From contig NZ_CP015839.1 of NCBI RefSeq assembly GCF_001651805.1, forward strand, positions 3,224,001 through 3,288,000: DNA of 64,000 nucleotides, in the 5' to 3' direction. The first letter of the stretch is position 1. The number at the start of each line of letters is the position of its first letter. This document shows, in pieces, positions 44,654 to 53,402 of this stretch. Below the pieces are notes generated by a model. It saw only the letters and a program-made list of their open reading frames with translations. It did not search any database and was not told the origin of the DNA. The translations under genes were made by a program, and so were the position numbers. Source of the DNA: Marinobacterium aestuarii (GTDB lineage: Bacteria; Pseudomonadota; Gammaproteobacteria; Pseudomonadales; Balneatricaceae).

Positions 44654-45922
44654 TCAGCCGGCGTAGGCGAAGGGGTAACGATCGATACCCAGGCCCACAG
44701 GATCGATATCGGTCTTGTTACCGCTCATCAGGTCAGAAACAAACTTGGCCGAGCCGAGCGACATGGTCCAGCCCAGGGTGCCGTGACCGGTATTGAGGTA
44801 CAGGCTCGGGTAGCGGGTCGCACCCAGAATCGGCGTGCCATCCGGCGTCATCGGCCGCAGGCCGGTCCAGAATTCAGCCCGCTCCATATCGCCGCCACCG
44901 CCGAACAGATCGGACACCACGAAGTTGACGTTGGCGCGGCGTTTCTCCGGCATCGTCAGGTCGTAACCGGCCAGCTCGGCACTGCCACCAACACGGATAC
45001 GGTCGTTGAAGCGCGTTACCGCCACCTTGTAGGTTTCATCCATTACCGTGGACACAGGTGCGCGGCTTTCATCAATGATCGGCAGCGTCAGGGAGTAGCC
45101 CTTCACCGGATAGATAGGCGCGCGCATATCGATTTGCTTGAGCAGCATGGGGCTGTAGCTGCCCATGCAGACCAGATAGCGATCAGCCTTGATCACGCCA
45201 GCACCGGTTTTCACACCCGCAACGTCGCCCTTCTCCATGATCAGGCCATCGATCTGGGTGTTGTACAGGAACTTCACGCCCATGGCTTCGCAGCGTGCCG
45301 CCAGCGCCTGGGTGAACTTGAAGCAGTCACCGGTTTCATCGCCGGGCAGCTGCAGGCCGCCAACAATTTTGTCCTGCACGTACTGCAGCGCGGGCTCCTT
45401 GCTGACGCACCCCTGACGGTCCAGCACAGCGAAGGGCACACCCAGCTCGCGCAGCACGTCTATGTCCTTGCTGGCACCGTCCACCTGTTTCTGGGTACGG
45501 AAGACCTGCAGCGTACCGCCGGTACGGTGTTCGTAGTCGATATCGATAGTCTCGCGCAGGGTCTTGAGGCAGTCGCGGCTATACTCGGCGATGCGCACCA
45601 TGCGCCCCTTGTTGACCTGATATTTGCCTTCGGTGCAGTTGGCGAGCATCTTGCTCATCCACTCGTAAAACTGGTAGTCCAGCGTCGGCTTGATCATCAA
45701 GGGCGACAGATCCTGCATCAGCCACTTGACGGCCTTGAAGGGTACGCCAGGGGCCGCCCAGGGTGACGAATAACCCGGTGATACCTGGCCTGCGTTGCCA
45801 AAGCTGGTTTCCATGGCCGCCGCGGACTGGCGGTCAATCACCGTCACTTCATGACCTGCATTGGCGAGATACCAGGCGCTGGTAACGCCGACAACACCAC
45901 TACCGAGAACGACTACGTGCAT
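44654..45922 (-). CDS. dadA: D-amino acid dehydrogenase small subunit
   Basis: 422 residues. FAD-binding [27 protein letters not shown] at the N-terminus, the [23 protein letters not shown] block, and [11 protein letters not shown] near the C-terminus, all typical of DadA. Oxidises D-alanine and other D-amino acids to imino acids, passing electrons to the quinone pool at the membrane. Divergent from lrp, with an inverted repeat between them. Works with alr and ridA downstream. Confidence 0.95.
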   Translation of the reverse strand: MHVVVLGSGVVGVTSAWYLANAGHEVTVIDRQSAAAMETSFGNAGQVSPGYSSPWAAPGVPFKAVKWLMQDLSPLMIKPTLDYQFYEWMSKMLANCTEGKYQVNKGRMVRIAEYSRDCLKTLRETIDIDYEHRTGGTLQVFRTQKQVDGASKDIDVLRELGVPFAVLDRQGCVSKEPALQYVQDKIVGGLQLPGDETGDCFKFTQALAARCEAMGVKFLYNTQIDGLIMEKGDVAGVKTGAGVIKADRYLVCMGSYSPMLLKQIDMRAPIYPVKGYSLTLPIIDESRAPVSTVMDETYKVAVTRFNDRIRVGGSAELAGYDLTMPEKRRANVNFVVSDLFGGGGDMERAEFWTGLRPMTPDGTPILGATRYPSLYLNTGHGTLGWTMSLGSAKFVSDLMSGNKTDIDPVGLGIDRYPFAYAG

Positions 45923-45950
45923 TTGGCTACCCTCTGGTTATTTTTTGATC

Positions 45951-45975
45951 TACTGCAAGAATATGTATTGCAGTA
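45951..45975. promoter_or_regulatory. Inverted repeat in the dadA-lrp interval
   Basis: TACTGCAA, nine bases, TTGCAGTA: a perfect 8-bp inverted repeat about 30 bases before dadA, next to a T-rich stretch (45992-46020). Likely operator; the adjacent Lrp protein is the natural candidate. Confidence 0.55.
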
Positions 45976-46061
45976 TAGGGGATCACTCTCAGAATTTTTT
46001 TGCGTTTTTGCGATTTTTACGGATAATAATCTGCCTATAAATACAAACACCGGAAATAATT

Positions 46062-46574
46062 ATGGAAACCTTCAGCGGTGGTCAAAAAAAGCGCAAACTT
46101 GACCGCATAGACATGAATATTCTGCGCACCCTGCAGTTCGAAGGTCGCATTTCCTATACCGAGCTGGCGGACCGGGTCGGACTCTCCACCACCCCCTGCA
46201 TGGAGCGGGTAAAGCGGCTGGAGAAAGACGGCTATATCGAGGGGTACTACGCGCGGGTCAATCCGGCGGCACTGGGCTACAGCATGCTCGTATTCGTCGA
46301 GATCGCCCTGTCCTACCAGTCTCCGGATGCATTCGACAGCTTCAACAAGGCCGTGGCCCAGCTGCCCTATATCATGGAATGCCATCTGGTCTCCGGCGAC
46401 TCGGATTATCTGCTCAAGGCGCGCATCCGCGACATGACCGAATACCGCGAACTGCTCGGCGAGATGCTGCTGACACTGCCGGGGGTGAAGAACTCGAAGA
46501 GCTATATAGTGATGGAAGAGGTCAAGGAATCCCTGGCGCTGCCCATAGATATCAACAAGCCCCGCACCTATTAA
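46062..46574 (+). CDS. lrp: Lrp/AsnC-family transcriptional regulator
   Basis: 170 residues. Helix-turn-helix at about 14-65 (LDRIDMNILRTLQFEGRISYTELADRVGLSTTPCMERVKRLE) and a RAM effector domain (HLVSGDSDYLLKARI). Divergent from dadA, the arrangement of dad regulators that respond to L-alanine. The gene may activate dadA-ridA-alr and control itself. Confidence 0.93.
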   Translation: METFSGGQKKRKLDRIDMNILRTLQFEGRISYTELADRVGLSTTPCMERVKRLEKDGYIEGYYARVNPAALGYSMLVFVEIALSYQSPDAFDSFNKAVAQLPYIMECHLVSGDSDYLLKARIRDMTEYRELLGEMLLTLPGVKNSKSYIVMEEVKESLALPIDINKPRTY

Positions 46575-46830
46575 TGAGAAAGGGTCTATTCATCGACAGG
46601 CTCAGACGCATCAGCACCGCAGCGACCCCAAGGGTTCGGGCCTGGGGGCAAGGGACAAGGGACAAGAAAACACAAGACAGAAGCCACCTCGAAATTCGTC
46701 CAGGGCTCATCTCCCGGCATTCGCTTCGCTCACTTAAGGCTACAAACAACACCCCGTAGATTAGTAATGAGCGTAGCGAATTCCGACTTCCGCAGCGAAG
46801 CTGTGGAGAATAGCTACCTTAGGTTAGCTA
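46575..46830. other. Convergent intergenic region with hairpins and a short heptamer repeat
   Basis: Between lrp and the convergent LysR gene. CAAGGGA occurs twice in tandem plus a partial third unit (46649-46669). A 14-bp imperfect inverted repeat (ATTCGCTTCGCTCA with TGAGCGTAGCGAAT) spans about 46719-46782, followed by a small hairpin TCCGCAGC-GAA-GCTGTGGA. Possibly a bidirectional transcription end. Confidence 0.55.
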
Positions 46831-47733
46831 TCAGATACTCACGTCCGGCAACTGGCGCAACCAGTCAAAGAACACCCGGATGCGGGCATTGTCCAGCGCC
46901 CCGGGTCTGTGAATCAGGTAATAGGAACAACAGGACGGCAACGCCGGCAACAGCGATACCAGCCGGCCGCGATTCAGATCCTGATCAATCAGCCGGCCGC
47001 GAGCCAGTGCCACCCCAAGACCTGCGGCGGCGGCCTCCATGGCGAGATCCGCGCGGTTAAAGTAATGCCCACGGTCACTGTCGACCGCCTCCAGTCCCGC
47101 CTTGTCGAGATAATAACGCCACTCCGCGTCACGGCGCGCCTCATGCCAGGCCATGGAATCGTGCAGCAGGGTCAGATCCCGCCAGCTGGCAGGGTCCTTC
47201 CAGTCACGCGCGGCGACATAGTCAGGGCTGGCCACCGGAAACAGGGTTTCCGCCAGCAGCGGTGTCGCCACCAGCTCTCGATACTCGCCGAAGCTGTAGT
47301 CAATAGCCAGATCGAAATCCCTCGGCTCGGTGCGCAGCAGGGATTCCTCAGCGAAGGTTTCAACCCGAATATCGGGATAGCCGGCCTGAAACAGGTGCAG
47401 CCGCGGCACCAGCCACTTGAACAGCAAGGAGGGTGTTGACCGAAAGCGTATCTGCCCTTCCAGCATCTGGCGTTGCAAACGCTGCACACAGCCATCCAGA
47501 TCCTGCAGACTTTTATGCACCACCACAAACAGCTGCTTGCCTTCGCCGGTAAGATTCAGCCCCCGCGGCAAACGCTCGAACAGCTTGAACCCAAGCTGCG
47601 CCTCAAGATGCTTGATCTGCTGACTGACGGCCCCGGTGGTGACATGCAGCTGCTCGGCGGCACGGGTAAAACTGAGGGTGCGGGACGCCACCTCGAAGGT
47701 TCGAAGCGCAGCGAGTATCTGGGCATTAATCAT
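46831..47733 (-). CDS. dsdC: LysR-family regulator, DsdC-like
   Basis: 300 residues from ATG 47733 (CGGAG six bases upstream). N-terminal helix-turn-helix (TFEVASRTLSFTRAAEQLHVTTGAVSQQIKHLEAQLGFKLFER) and the substrate-binding domain of the GcvA/DsdC branch. Divergent from dsdA, which it most likely activates in response to D-serine. Gene symbol rests on this position. Confidence 0.85.
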   Translation of the reverse strand: MINAQILAALRTFEVASRTLSFTRAAEQLHVTTGAVSQQIKHLEAQLGFKLFERLPRGLNLTGEGKQLFVVVHKSLQDLDGCVQRLQRQMLEGQIRFRSTPSLLFKWLVPRLHLFQAGYPDIRVETFAEESLLRTEPRDFDLAIDYSFGEYRELVATPLLAETLFPVASPDYVAARDWKDPASWRDLTLLHDSMAWHEARRDAEWRYYLDKAGLEAVDSDRGHYFNRADLAMEAAAAGLGVALARGRLIDQDLNRGRLVSLLPALPSCCSYYLIHRPGALDNARIRVFFDWLRQLPDVSI

Positions 47734-47926
47734 CGTTGTCTCCGGCACCAGCGTCAGTCAGGACAACAGTAAAGCAGAGCCCGGCGGCTTTGCGTAGCCC
47801 CAAAACGGCAGATTGACGCTAAACTTGCTTTAGTTTGCCTATAAGCGCATTGAATATTCATTGCTTGCGGTTGCTATAGGCTGACGCCAGAATGCGCGCC
47901 TCGATACAGCCAGTGACAAAGGAATA

Positions 47927-49231
47927 ATGGTGCCAATACAAGACGCTAGCTCCATCGCCCACAGGCTCTCCCTTGGCAAACCATTATTCTGGCTAAACCC
48001 GGCCTGTGCGCACGACGCCCCACACCCTGAGCTGGAGGAAATAGAAGCCGCCGCTGCGCGCCTGCAACGCTGCGCCCCGCTGCTGGCGCAGCTGTTCCCG
48101 GAACTTGCGGCGGATAATGGCCTGATCGAATCCCCCCTGCTGGCGGTACCCGCGCTGCAACAGGCGCTTGCGCTACCGGGCAGGCTGCTGCTCAAGGCCG
48201 ACCATGATCTGCCGGTGGCAGGCTCCGTAAAGGCCAGAGGCGGCTTCCATGAAGTACTCTGCCATGCCGAGTCCCTGGCGCTTGACGCCGGTATTCTGCA
48301 CAGCATCGACGATGACTACCTCAAACTGGCAAGCCCCGAAGCCCGGGCGCTCTTTGCGCAGCATCTGCTGGGCGTGGCCAGTACCGGCAACCTGGGGCTC
48401 AGTATCGGCGTCATAGGCGCAGCCCTGGGTTTTGATACCTGTGTGCACATGTCCAGCGATGCCAAGGAGTGGAAGAAACAGCGCCTGCGCAACTTTGGCG
48501 TGCGCGTCATCGAGCACAGCAGCGACTACAGCGCAGCCGTGGCCGCAGGGCGCGCCGACACCGAAGCCAACCCCCGTGGCTACTTTGTCGATGATGAAAA
48601 CTCACCCAGGCTCTTCTACGGCTATGCCGTGGCGGCACTGCGCCTGCGGGACCAGCTGGCCAGAGCCGGCATCCCCGTCGATGCAGAGCACCCGCTCATG
48701 GCCTATATTCCCTGCGGCGTGGGTGGCGCACCCGGCGGCATCTGCTTTGGTCTGAAACAGGTCTTCGGTAACGCGGTACATTGCTTCTTTGCCGAACCCG
48801 CCGAGGCACCCTGCGTGTTGCTGGGCGTGCAGGACCCAAGCATTCCATCGGTCTATGATATAGGCCTGAGCTGCCAGACCGACGCCGATGGCCTGGCGGT
48901 GGGCCTTGCCTCCGAATGGGTCTGTACGCGCATTCGCACTTTGCTGGCCGGCGTCTACACCGTGACGGACGAGAGCCTCTATCAAGACCTGTACCGACTG
49001 CAGAGCACCGAGCAGATTGCCATAGAGCCCTCTGCCGCCGCCGGCATTCAGGGGCCCGCCAGACTGCTGAGCCAAGGCGCCGACTACCTTGGCGCCCGCG
49101 GTCTGGAATCTCGCCTTGCGCAAGCAACACAGCTGATCTGGACCACCGGTGGGCGCCTGGTGCCCGACGAAGAATATAAAAAATTCCTCGAAAGAGGAAA
49201 AATAGCTTCTAATGAAACATTAACTGATTAA
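47927..49231 (+). CDS. dsdA: D-serine ammonia-lyase
   Basis: 434 residues, AAAGGA before the start. PLP fold type II; the lysine is K102 in AGSVKARGG, and HLLGVASTGNLGLSIG and PCGVGGAPGG are the phosphate-binding loops. Converts D-serine to pyruvate and ammonia. Next to its LysR regulator and followed by an AGCS symporter, completing disposal routes for D-Ala, D-Ser, L-Ser and Gly in this block. Confidence 0.95.
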   Translation: MVPIQDASSIAHRLSLGKPLFWLNPACAHDAPHPELEEIEAAAARLQRCAPLLAQLFPELAADNGLIESPLLAVPALQQALALPGRLLLKADHDLPVAGSVKARGGFHEVLCHAESLALDAGILHSIDDDYLKLASPEARALFAQHLLGVASTGNLGLSIGVIGAALGFDTCVHMSSDAKEWKKQRLRNFGVRVIEHSSDYSAAVAAGRADTEANPRGYFVDDENSPRLFYGYAVAALRLRDQLARAGIPVDAEHPLMAYIPCGVGGAPGGICFGLKQVFGNAVHCFFAEPAEAPCVLLGVQDPSIPSVYDIGLSCQTDADGLAVGLASEWVCTRIRTLLAGVYTVTDESLYQDLYRLQSTEQIAIEPSAAAGIQGPARLLSQGADYLGARGLESRLAQATQLIWTTGGRLVPDEEYKKFLERGKIASNETLTD

Positions 49232-49241
49232 AATAGAATCT

Positions 49242-49257
49242 GTTTCCTACACGAAAC
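49242..49257. promoter_or_regulatory. Degenerate copy of the XRE-cupin palindrome, before the AGCS gene
   Basis: GTTTCCTACACGAAAC, identical to the gcvT-side palindrome in 13 of 16 positions and itself an inverted repeat GTTTC-N6-GAAAC. 148 bases upstream of the symporter start. Confidence 0.5.
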
Positions 49258-49405
49258 AAACAGCCGGCAACACACAGTGCTCCGCACGCGTCGCGTCGAA
49301 CCGTACTGCAGTCACCCTCACGCTGATCGCCGGGTGACTTCACATCATGCCGCACCTCTATCCGGGGGCGGGTGATAACAATAACAACGAGGAGGCTTAC
49401 CTCTA

Positions 49406-50764
49406 ATGGAAATGCTCACGTCCATCATCGGAGAGATTAACAGTATTGTATGGGGCCCGCTGATGCTGGTTCTGATACTGGGTGTCGGTCTGTTCCTGTC
49501 CCTGGGACTGCGTCTGATGCCGATACTGAAGCTGGGAACCGGCTTCAAACTGTTGTGGCGGGGCCGCAAGGCTGCCAGCGGCGACGAAAATTCCGGCGAA
49601 ATTTCTCCCTTCCAGGCCCTGATGACCGCACTGTCGGCAACCGTGGGTACCGGTAATATCGCCGGTGTCGCCACCGCCGTCTTTCTCGGCGGCCCAGGCG
49701 CCCTGTTCTGGATGTGGATCACCGCCCTGGTCGGCATGGCCACCAAGTACGCAGAAGCCGTACTGGCCGTCAAATACCGTGAAGTAGACGAAGAAGGCAA
49801 CCACGTCGGTGGCCCCATGTACTACATCAAGAACGGTCTTGGCAGCAAATGGGCCTGGCTGGGCATGGCCTTCGCCATCTTCGGTGCTATCGCAGGCTTT
49901 GGTATCGGCAACACCGTGCAGTCCAACTCGATTGCCAGTGTTATGGAATCCAACTTCGGCACCCCCACCTGGGTGACCGGCCTGATCGTGATGGTACTGG
50001 TCGGTGCGGTGCTGATCGGCGGTATTCGTCGTATCGGCCATGTCGCAGGCGCCCTGGTACCCGTGATGGCGGTGTCCTACATAGTGGCGGGCCTGGTGGT
50101 ACTGTTTATCAATGCCGAGCAGATCCCCCACGCGTTTGATCTGATCTTCACCCATGCCTTCTCACCGGTTGCCGCTGAAGGTGGCTTTGCCGGCGCGGCT
50201 GTCTGGGCGGCTATCCGCTTTGGTGTTGCTCGCGGTATCTTCTCCAACGAAGCGGGCCTGGGTTCAGCCCCTATCGCCCACGCCGCTGCGCAGAACAAGA
50301 GCCCGGTACGCCAGGGTCTGGTCGCCATGCTGGGTACCTTTATTGATACCATCCTGATCTGCTCGATCACAGGCCTGGTTATCATTACCTCCGGGGTATG
50401 GACCAGCGGCGAGTCCGGTGCTGCCCTCACCTCCATGGCCTTTGCCCAGGCACTGCCGGGGCTTGGCAACTACCTGGTGGCGGTTGCACTGGCGATCTTT
50501 GCCTTTACCACCATCATTGGCTGGTCTTTCTACGGCGAGCGCTGCGTTGAATATATCTTTGGCGTCAAGTCCATCGCCCCCTACCGGGTGCTGTGGATTC
50601 TGGCGGTGCCTGCCGGTGCGGTACTGCACCTGGATTTCATCTGGCTGCTGGCCGATACCCTCAACGCCTTTATGGCGATCCCCAACCTGATTGCCCTGCT
50701 GCTGTTGAGCCCGGTGGTATTCCAGGTGACTCGCGAGTTTTTCGCCGAAAACAAGGATCTCTGA
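49406..50764 (+). CDS. AGCS-family alanine/glycine:cation symporter
   Basis: 452 residues with about ten membrane helices. Family signatures: ALMTALSATVGTGNIAGVATAV near residue 72, GGPMYYIKNGLG near 135 and FGVARGIFSNEAGLGSAPIAHAAA near 280. Takes up alanine, glycine and related D-amino acids with Na+ or H+. Follows dsdA and has a putative XRE-cupin operator copy upstream. Ends at a strong terminator. Confidence 0.93.
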   Translation: MEMLTSIIGEINSIVWGPLMLVLILGVGLFLSLGLRLMPILKLGTGFKLLWRGRKAASGDENSGEISPFQALMTALSATVGTGNIAGVATAVFLGGPGALFWMWITALVGMATKYAEAVLAVKYREVDEEGNHVGGPMYYIKNGLGSKWAWLGMAFAIFGAIAGFGIGNTVQSNSIASVMESNFGTPTWVTGLIVMVLVGAVLIGGIRRIGHVAGALVPVMAVSYIVAGLVVLFINAEQIPHAFDLIFTHAFSPVAAEGGFAGAAVWAAIRFGVARGIFSNEAGLGSAPIAHAAAQNKSPVRQGLVAMLGTFIDTILICSITGLVIITSGVWTSGESGAALTSMAFAQALPGLGNYLVAVALAIFAFTTIIGWSFYGERCVEYIFGVKSIAPYRVLWILAVPAGAVLHLDFIWLLADTLNAFMAIPNLIALLLLSPVVFQVTREFFAENKDL

Positions 50765-50801
50765 TCCGGCGTAAAAACACGCGACTGAAGCAGCAAGACA
50801 C

Positions 50802-50833
50802 AAAAAAGGACCGGCAATTGCCGGTCCTTTTTT
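50802..50833. terminator. Terminator after the AGCS gene
   Basis: A 32-base perfect palindrome: AAAAAAGGACCGGCAA followed by its complement, ending in six T. Rho-independent and bidirectional. Confidence 0.9.
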
Positions 50834-50895
50834 AGTTATACACTGTTATATCCGCGTCCAGATCCGCTGCCTGCTCAGGCTAACAGACTGCCCAG

Positions 50896-51045
50896 CAGCC
50901 TGTCGGACTTGACCGATCGTAGCGAGGGAATGTCCGTTTTGAGGCAGTTTTTGAGCTCTTTTGAGGCGAATAGTGGTTCTATTTAACGAAAAAGAGCGCG
51001 AAAAATGACCACAATCGGCTTTTCCGCAGTAGATCAGCGTTAAGC
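50896..51045. repeat. Conserved-loop repeat, copy C2
   Basis: Starts GCCTGTCGGACTTGACCG and TAGCGAGGG, as C1 does in looser form. Inner stem GCTCTTTT/AAAAGAGC (50955-50962 with 50990-50997) differs completely from C1, but the loop (50963-50989) keeps AGTGGTTCTATTTAACG. It ends CGCAGTAGATCAGCGTTAAG, which recurs at 62690-62730. Confidence 0.82.
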
Positions 51046-51056
51046 CCTATTGGCTG

Positions 51057-51518
51057 CTAAAGCTTCAACCCCTGATTACCCACCGCAGGGCCATATTGCA
51101 CCTGAACCCGTTGCGGCAACTCGGGATCGAAGCCACAAATAAGCCGCATGCCACCGCTGTCGACGTAATACTCCAGCGTGCCTTCACCGCGCGAACGCCA
51201 GCGTACATGGGTCATCTCCTGCTCATCCCACAGCTTCCACCAGTTGGCATCCCACTGCGCGGCACGACTGAAACCCGGCGCACAGTTGCGCTGGGCACGG
51301 GCTTCGTTTTGCTTGCCCCAGCACTCAAGATCCTTGCGGCACTGAATATCCTTAAGTCGTCCCGCCTTGGACGTCAGCTTCTTGATGCAGGCACTGACGA
51401 CCAGCGGATTCATGCTGCTGGCCTGACAATCGCGGATGGCCTGCTCACTGGCCGCCAACGTCTGTGACGACAGCCCCCAGGCACCCGCCAGCAACAGAAA
51501 CGGTAGCAATCCTTTCAT
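51057..51518 (-). CDS. Hypothetical exported cysteine-containing protein
   Basis: 153 residues. Signal peptide at about 1-23 (LLPFLLLAGAWGLSSQTLAA). The mature part has six cysteines in a helical N-terminal half (C31, C44, C60, C66, C79 and C127 approximately) that could form disulfides in the periplasm. Family not recognised. Monocistronic, beside repeat copy C2. Confidence 0.65.
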   Translation of the reverse strand: MKGLLPFLLLAGAWGLSSQTLAASEQAIRDCQASSMNPLVVSACIKKLTSKAGRLKDIQCRKDLECWGKQNEARAQRNCAPGFSRAAQWDANWWKLWDEQEMTHVRWRSRGEGTLEYYVDSGGMRLICGFDPELPQRVQVQYGPAVGNQGLKL

Positions 51519-51724
51519 CGATCATATTCCTGAAGGTTTTCAGCAGTGTAGCCTAAGAGCCCGGGAATTTTCAGCCGCAATCGGGCTTCAAGGCATCGCC
51601 ACCGCCCCACATTGCGCGCCCGACAGGTAAAAAACCGCCGCCGCCAGCACCTGCTGGCTTTTCGCAATCCCGCCCACTGCCTATAATGGCGCCCTTCTTA
51701 AAAATGGCGGAGCACCCCACATCC

Positions 51725-52495
51725 ATGCAGCGTATCGACATGATTCTGGTGGCACGGGCGCAGGCCAGTTCTCGCACCCACGCCCAGCGCCTGATCAGGG
51801 ACGGCCGGGTGCAGGTTCAGCTCAACCATGAGTGGCAAGCGGTGACCAAGCCGGGCCTGAAGCTCGGCGCCGACATAGAGCTGCGCGTCAGCCCCGACCC
51901 GCAGGATCGCTTCGTCTCCCGTGGCGCTCTCAAGCTGCTGGGCGCGCTGGAGCAACTGCAGCTGGACCCGACCGGACTGGTCGCCATCGATGTCGGCCAG
52001 TCGACCGGCGGCTTTACCGACTGCCTGCTGCAGCATGGCGCCGCAGCCGTGGTGGGTATCGAAGTCGGGCACGATCAGCTTGATGCACGCCTGCGGGCCG
52101 ACCCCCGCGTCACCTGCCTGGAGGGCATTAACGCCAGAGCGCTGAACGCAGAACAACTGCTGCCGCTGAGCCGTGATGGCGCAGGCTTTGATCTGGCGGT
52201 GATGGATGTGTCCTTTATTTCCCAGACCAAGATACTGCCGGCCCTGGCACCGCTGATCCGCGACGCTGGCCGTCTGATCAGTTTGGTAAAGCCGCAGTTT
52301 GAAGTGGGTCCCGGCGGCATAGGCAAGGGCGGCATAGTGCGTGATCAACGCCTTTACGCCAAGGTCGAAGCGGACATTCGAGCACTGTGCGAAGCCCTGG
52401 GCCTTGGCGTGCAGCACTATATGCCCAGCCCCATTACCGGTGGCGACGGTAATCACGAGTTCCTGCTGATCGCAGTACAGACCGGAAGGCTCTGA
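51725..52495 (+). CDS. TlyA-family rRNA 2'-O-methyltransferase
   Basis: 256 residues from ATG 51725 (ATGs at 51686 and 51704 lie upstream in frame). S4 RNA-binding domain at about 1-60 (RIDMILVARAQASSRTHAQRLIRDGRV) and an FtsJ-like methyltransferase with the SAM motif VAIDVGQSTGGFTDCLLQHGA; later MDVSFISQTKILPAL and LVKPQFEVG. TlyA enzymes methylate cytidines of 16S and, in some, 23S rRNA and can also act as haemolysins. Followed by an RluA-type enzyme, so the two form an RNA-modification pair. Confidence 0.9.
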   Translation: MQRIDMILVARAQASSRTHAQRLIRDGRVQVQLNHEWQAVTKPGLKLGADIELRVSPDPQDRFVSRGALKLLGALEQLQLDPTGLVAIDVGQSTGGFTDCLLQHGAAAVVGIEVGHDQLDARLRADPRVTCLEGINARALNAEQLLPLSRDGAGFDLAVMDVSFISQTKILPALAPLIRDAGRLISLVKPQFEVGPGGIGKGGIVRDQRLYAKVEADIRALCEALGLGVQHYMPSPITGGDGNHEFLLIAVQTGRL

Positions 52496-52555
52496 GTCAG
52501 GCACCGGTGGCGCAAGATCTGTATACTTGCCCCAATCATTACAGAGACAGATCCC

Positions 52556-53380
52556 ATGGAACTGAAACGCACCCTGCCGACGGCCGTCGACAACGCACTG
52601 GAATACCTGACAGAGGCTACCGGCCTGCCGAAGAAGCGCTTAAAGGATGCCATGAACAAGGGCGCCGTCTGGCTGATACGCGGCACCCACGAGCGTCGCC
52701 TGCGCCGCGCCAATAACCCACTCAAGGCCGGCGACCGGATCGAACTCTATTACGACGAAGCCCTGCTGGATCTCAAGCCCCCCCAGCTTAGCCCCATCGA
52801 AGACCGCATGGGCTATACCCTCTGGTACAAGACCGCCGGCGTGATGTCACAGGGTACGCGCTATGGCGATCATATGGCGCTGCCGCGCATGGCGGAGCTG
52901 GCCTATGGCTACAAGCGGGAGATTTACACGGTACACCGGCTGGATCGCGAAACCCGCGGCCTGATATTGCTGGCCCACAATAAAAAGATGGCGGCCATAC
53001 TGTCGAAACTGTTTCAGGATGGCGCTGTAGAGAAGGGTTACCAGGCCGTTGTGCTGGGAGAAGCACCGCTGGAGGGAACTGTGGATCTGGCGCTGGACGA
53101 CAAGGCCGCCATCACCCACTTCACCCGGCTGGAATATGACGCCGAGCGCAACACCAGCGTACTGGAGATTCGCATCGAACATGGCCGTACCCACCAGATT
53201 CGCCGCCACCTGGCCCATATCGGCCACCCGGTGATGGGGGATCCGCGTTACGGCGAGGGCAACAAGAACCGCGAGGGTCTGCTACTGGTCGCGCACCGGC
53301 TCAACTTTATCTGCCCGATGCGCCGCCAGCCCACCGAATTCCAACTGCCCCAGCCGTTCGTCACCAAAACCAACAGCTGA
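52556..53380 (+). CDS. RluA-family pseudouridine synthase
   Basis: 274 residues. Catalytic Asp130 in VHRLDRETRGL, with the later GRTHQIRRHLAHIGHPVMGDPRYG block. An S4-like N-terminal part (RLKDAMNKGAVWLI) recognises RNA. Converts specific uridines in rRNA or tRNA to pseudouridine; the target is not predictable from sequence. About 60 bases after the TlyA gene, in the same direction. Confidence 0.9.
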   Translation: MELKRTLPTAVDNALEYLTEATGLPKKRLKDAMNKGAVWLIRGTHERRLRRANNPLKAGDRIELYYDEALLDLKPPQLSPIEDRMGYTLWYKTAGVMSQGTRYGDHMALPRMAELAYGYKREIYTVHRLDRETRGLILLAHNKKMAAILSKLFQDGAVEKGYQAVVLGEAPLEGTVDLALDDKAAITHFTRLEYDAERNTSVLEIRIEHGRTHQIRRHLAHIGHPVMGDPRYGEGNKNREGLLLVAHRLNFICPMRRQPTEFQLPQPFVTKTNS

Positions 53381-53402
53381 AGCAACACCGCAGCACGGTG
53401 GG

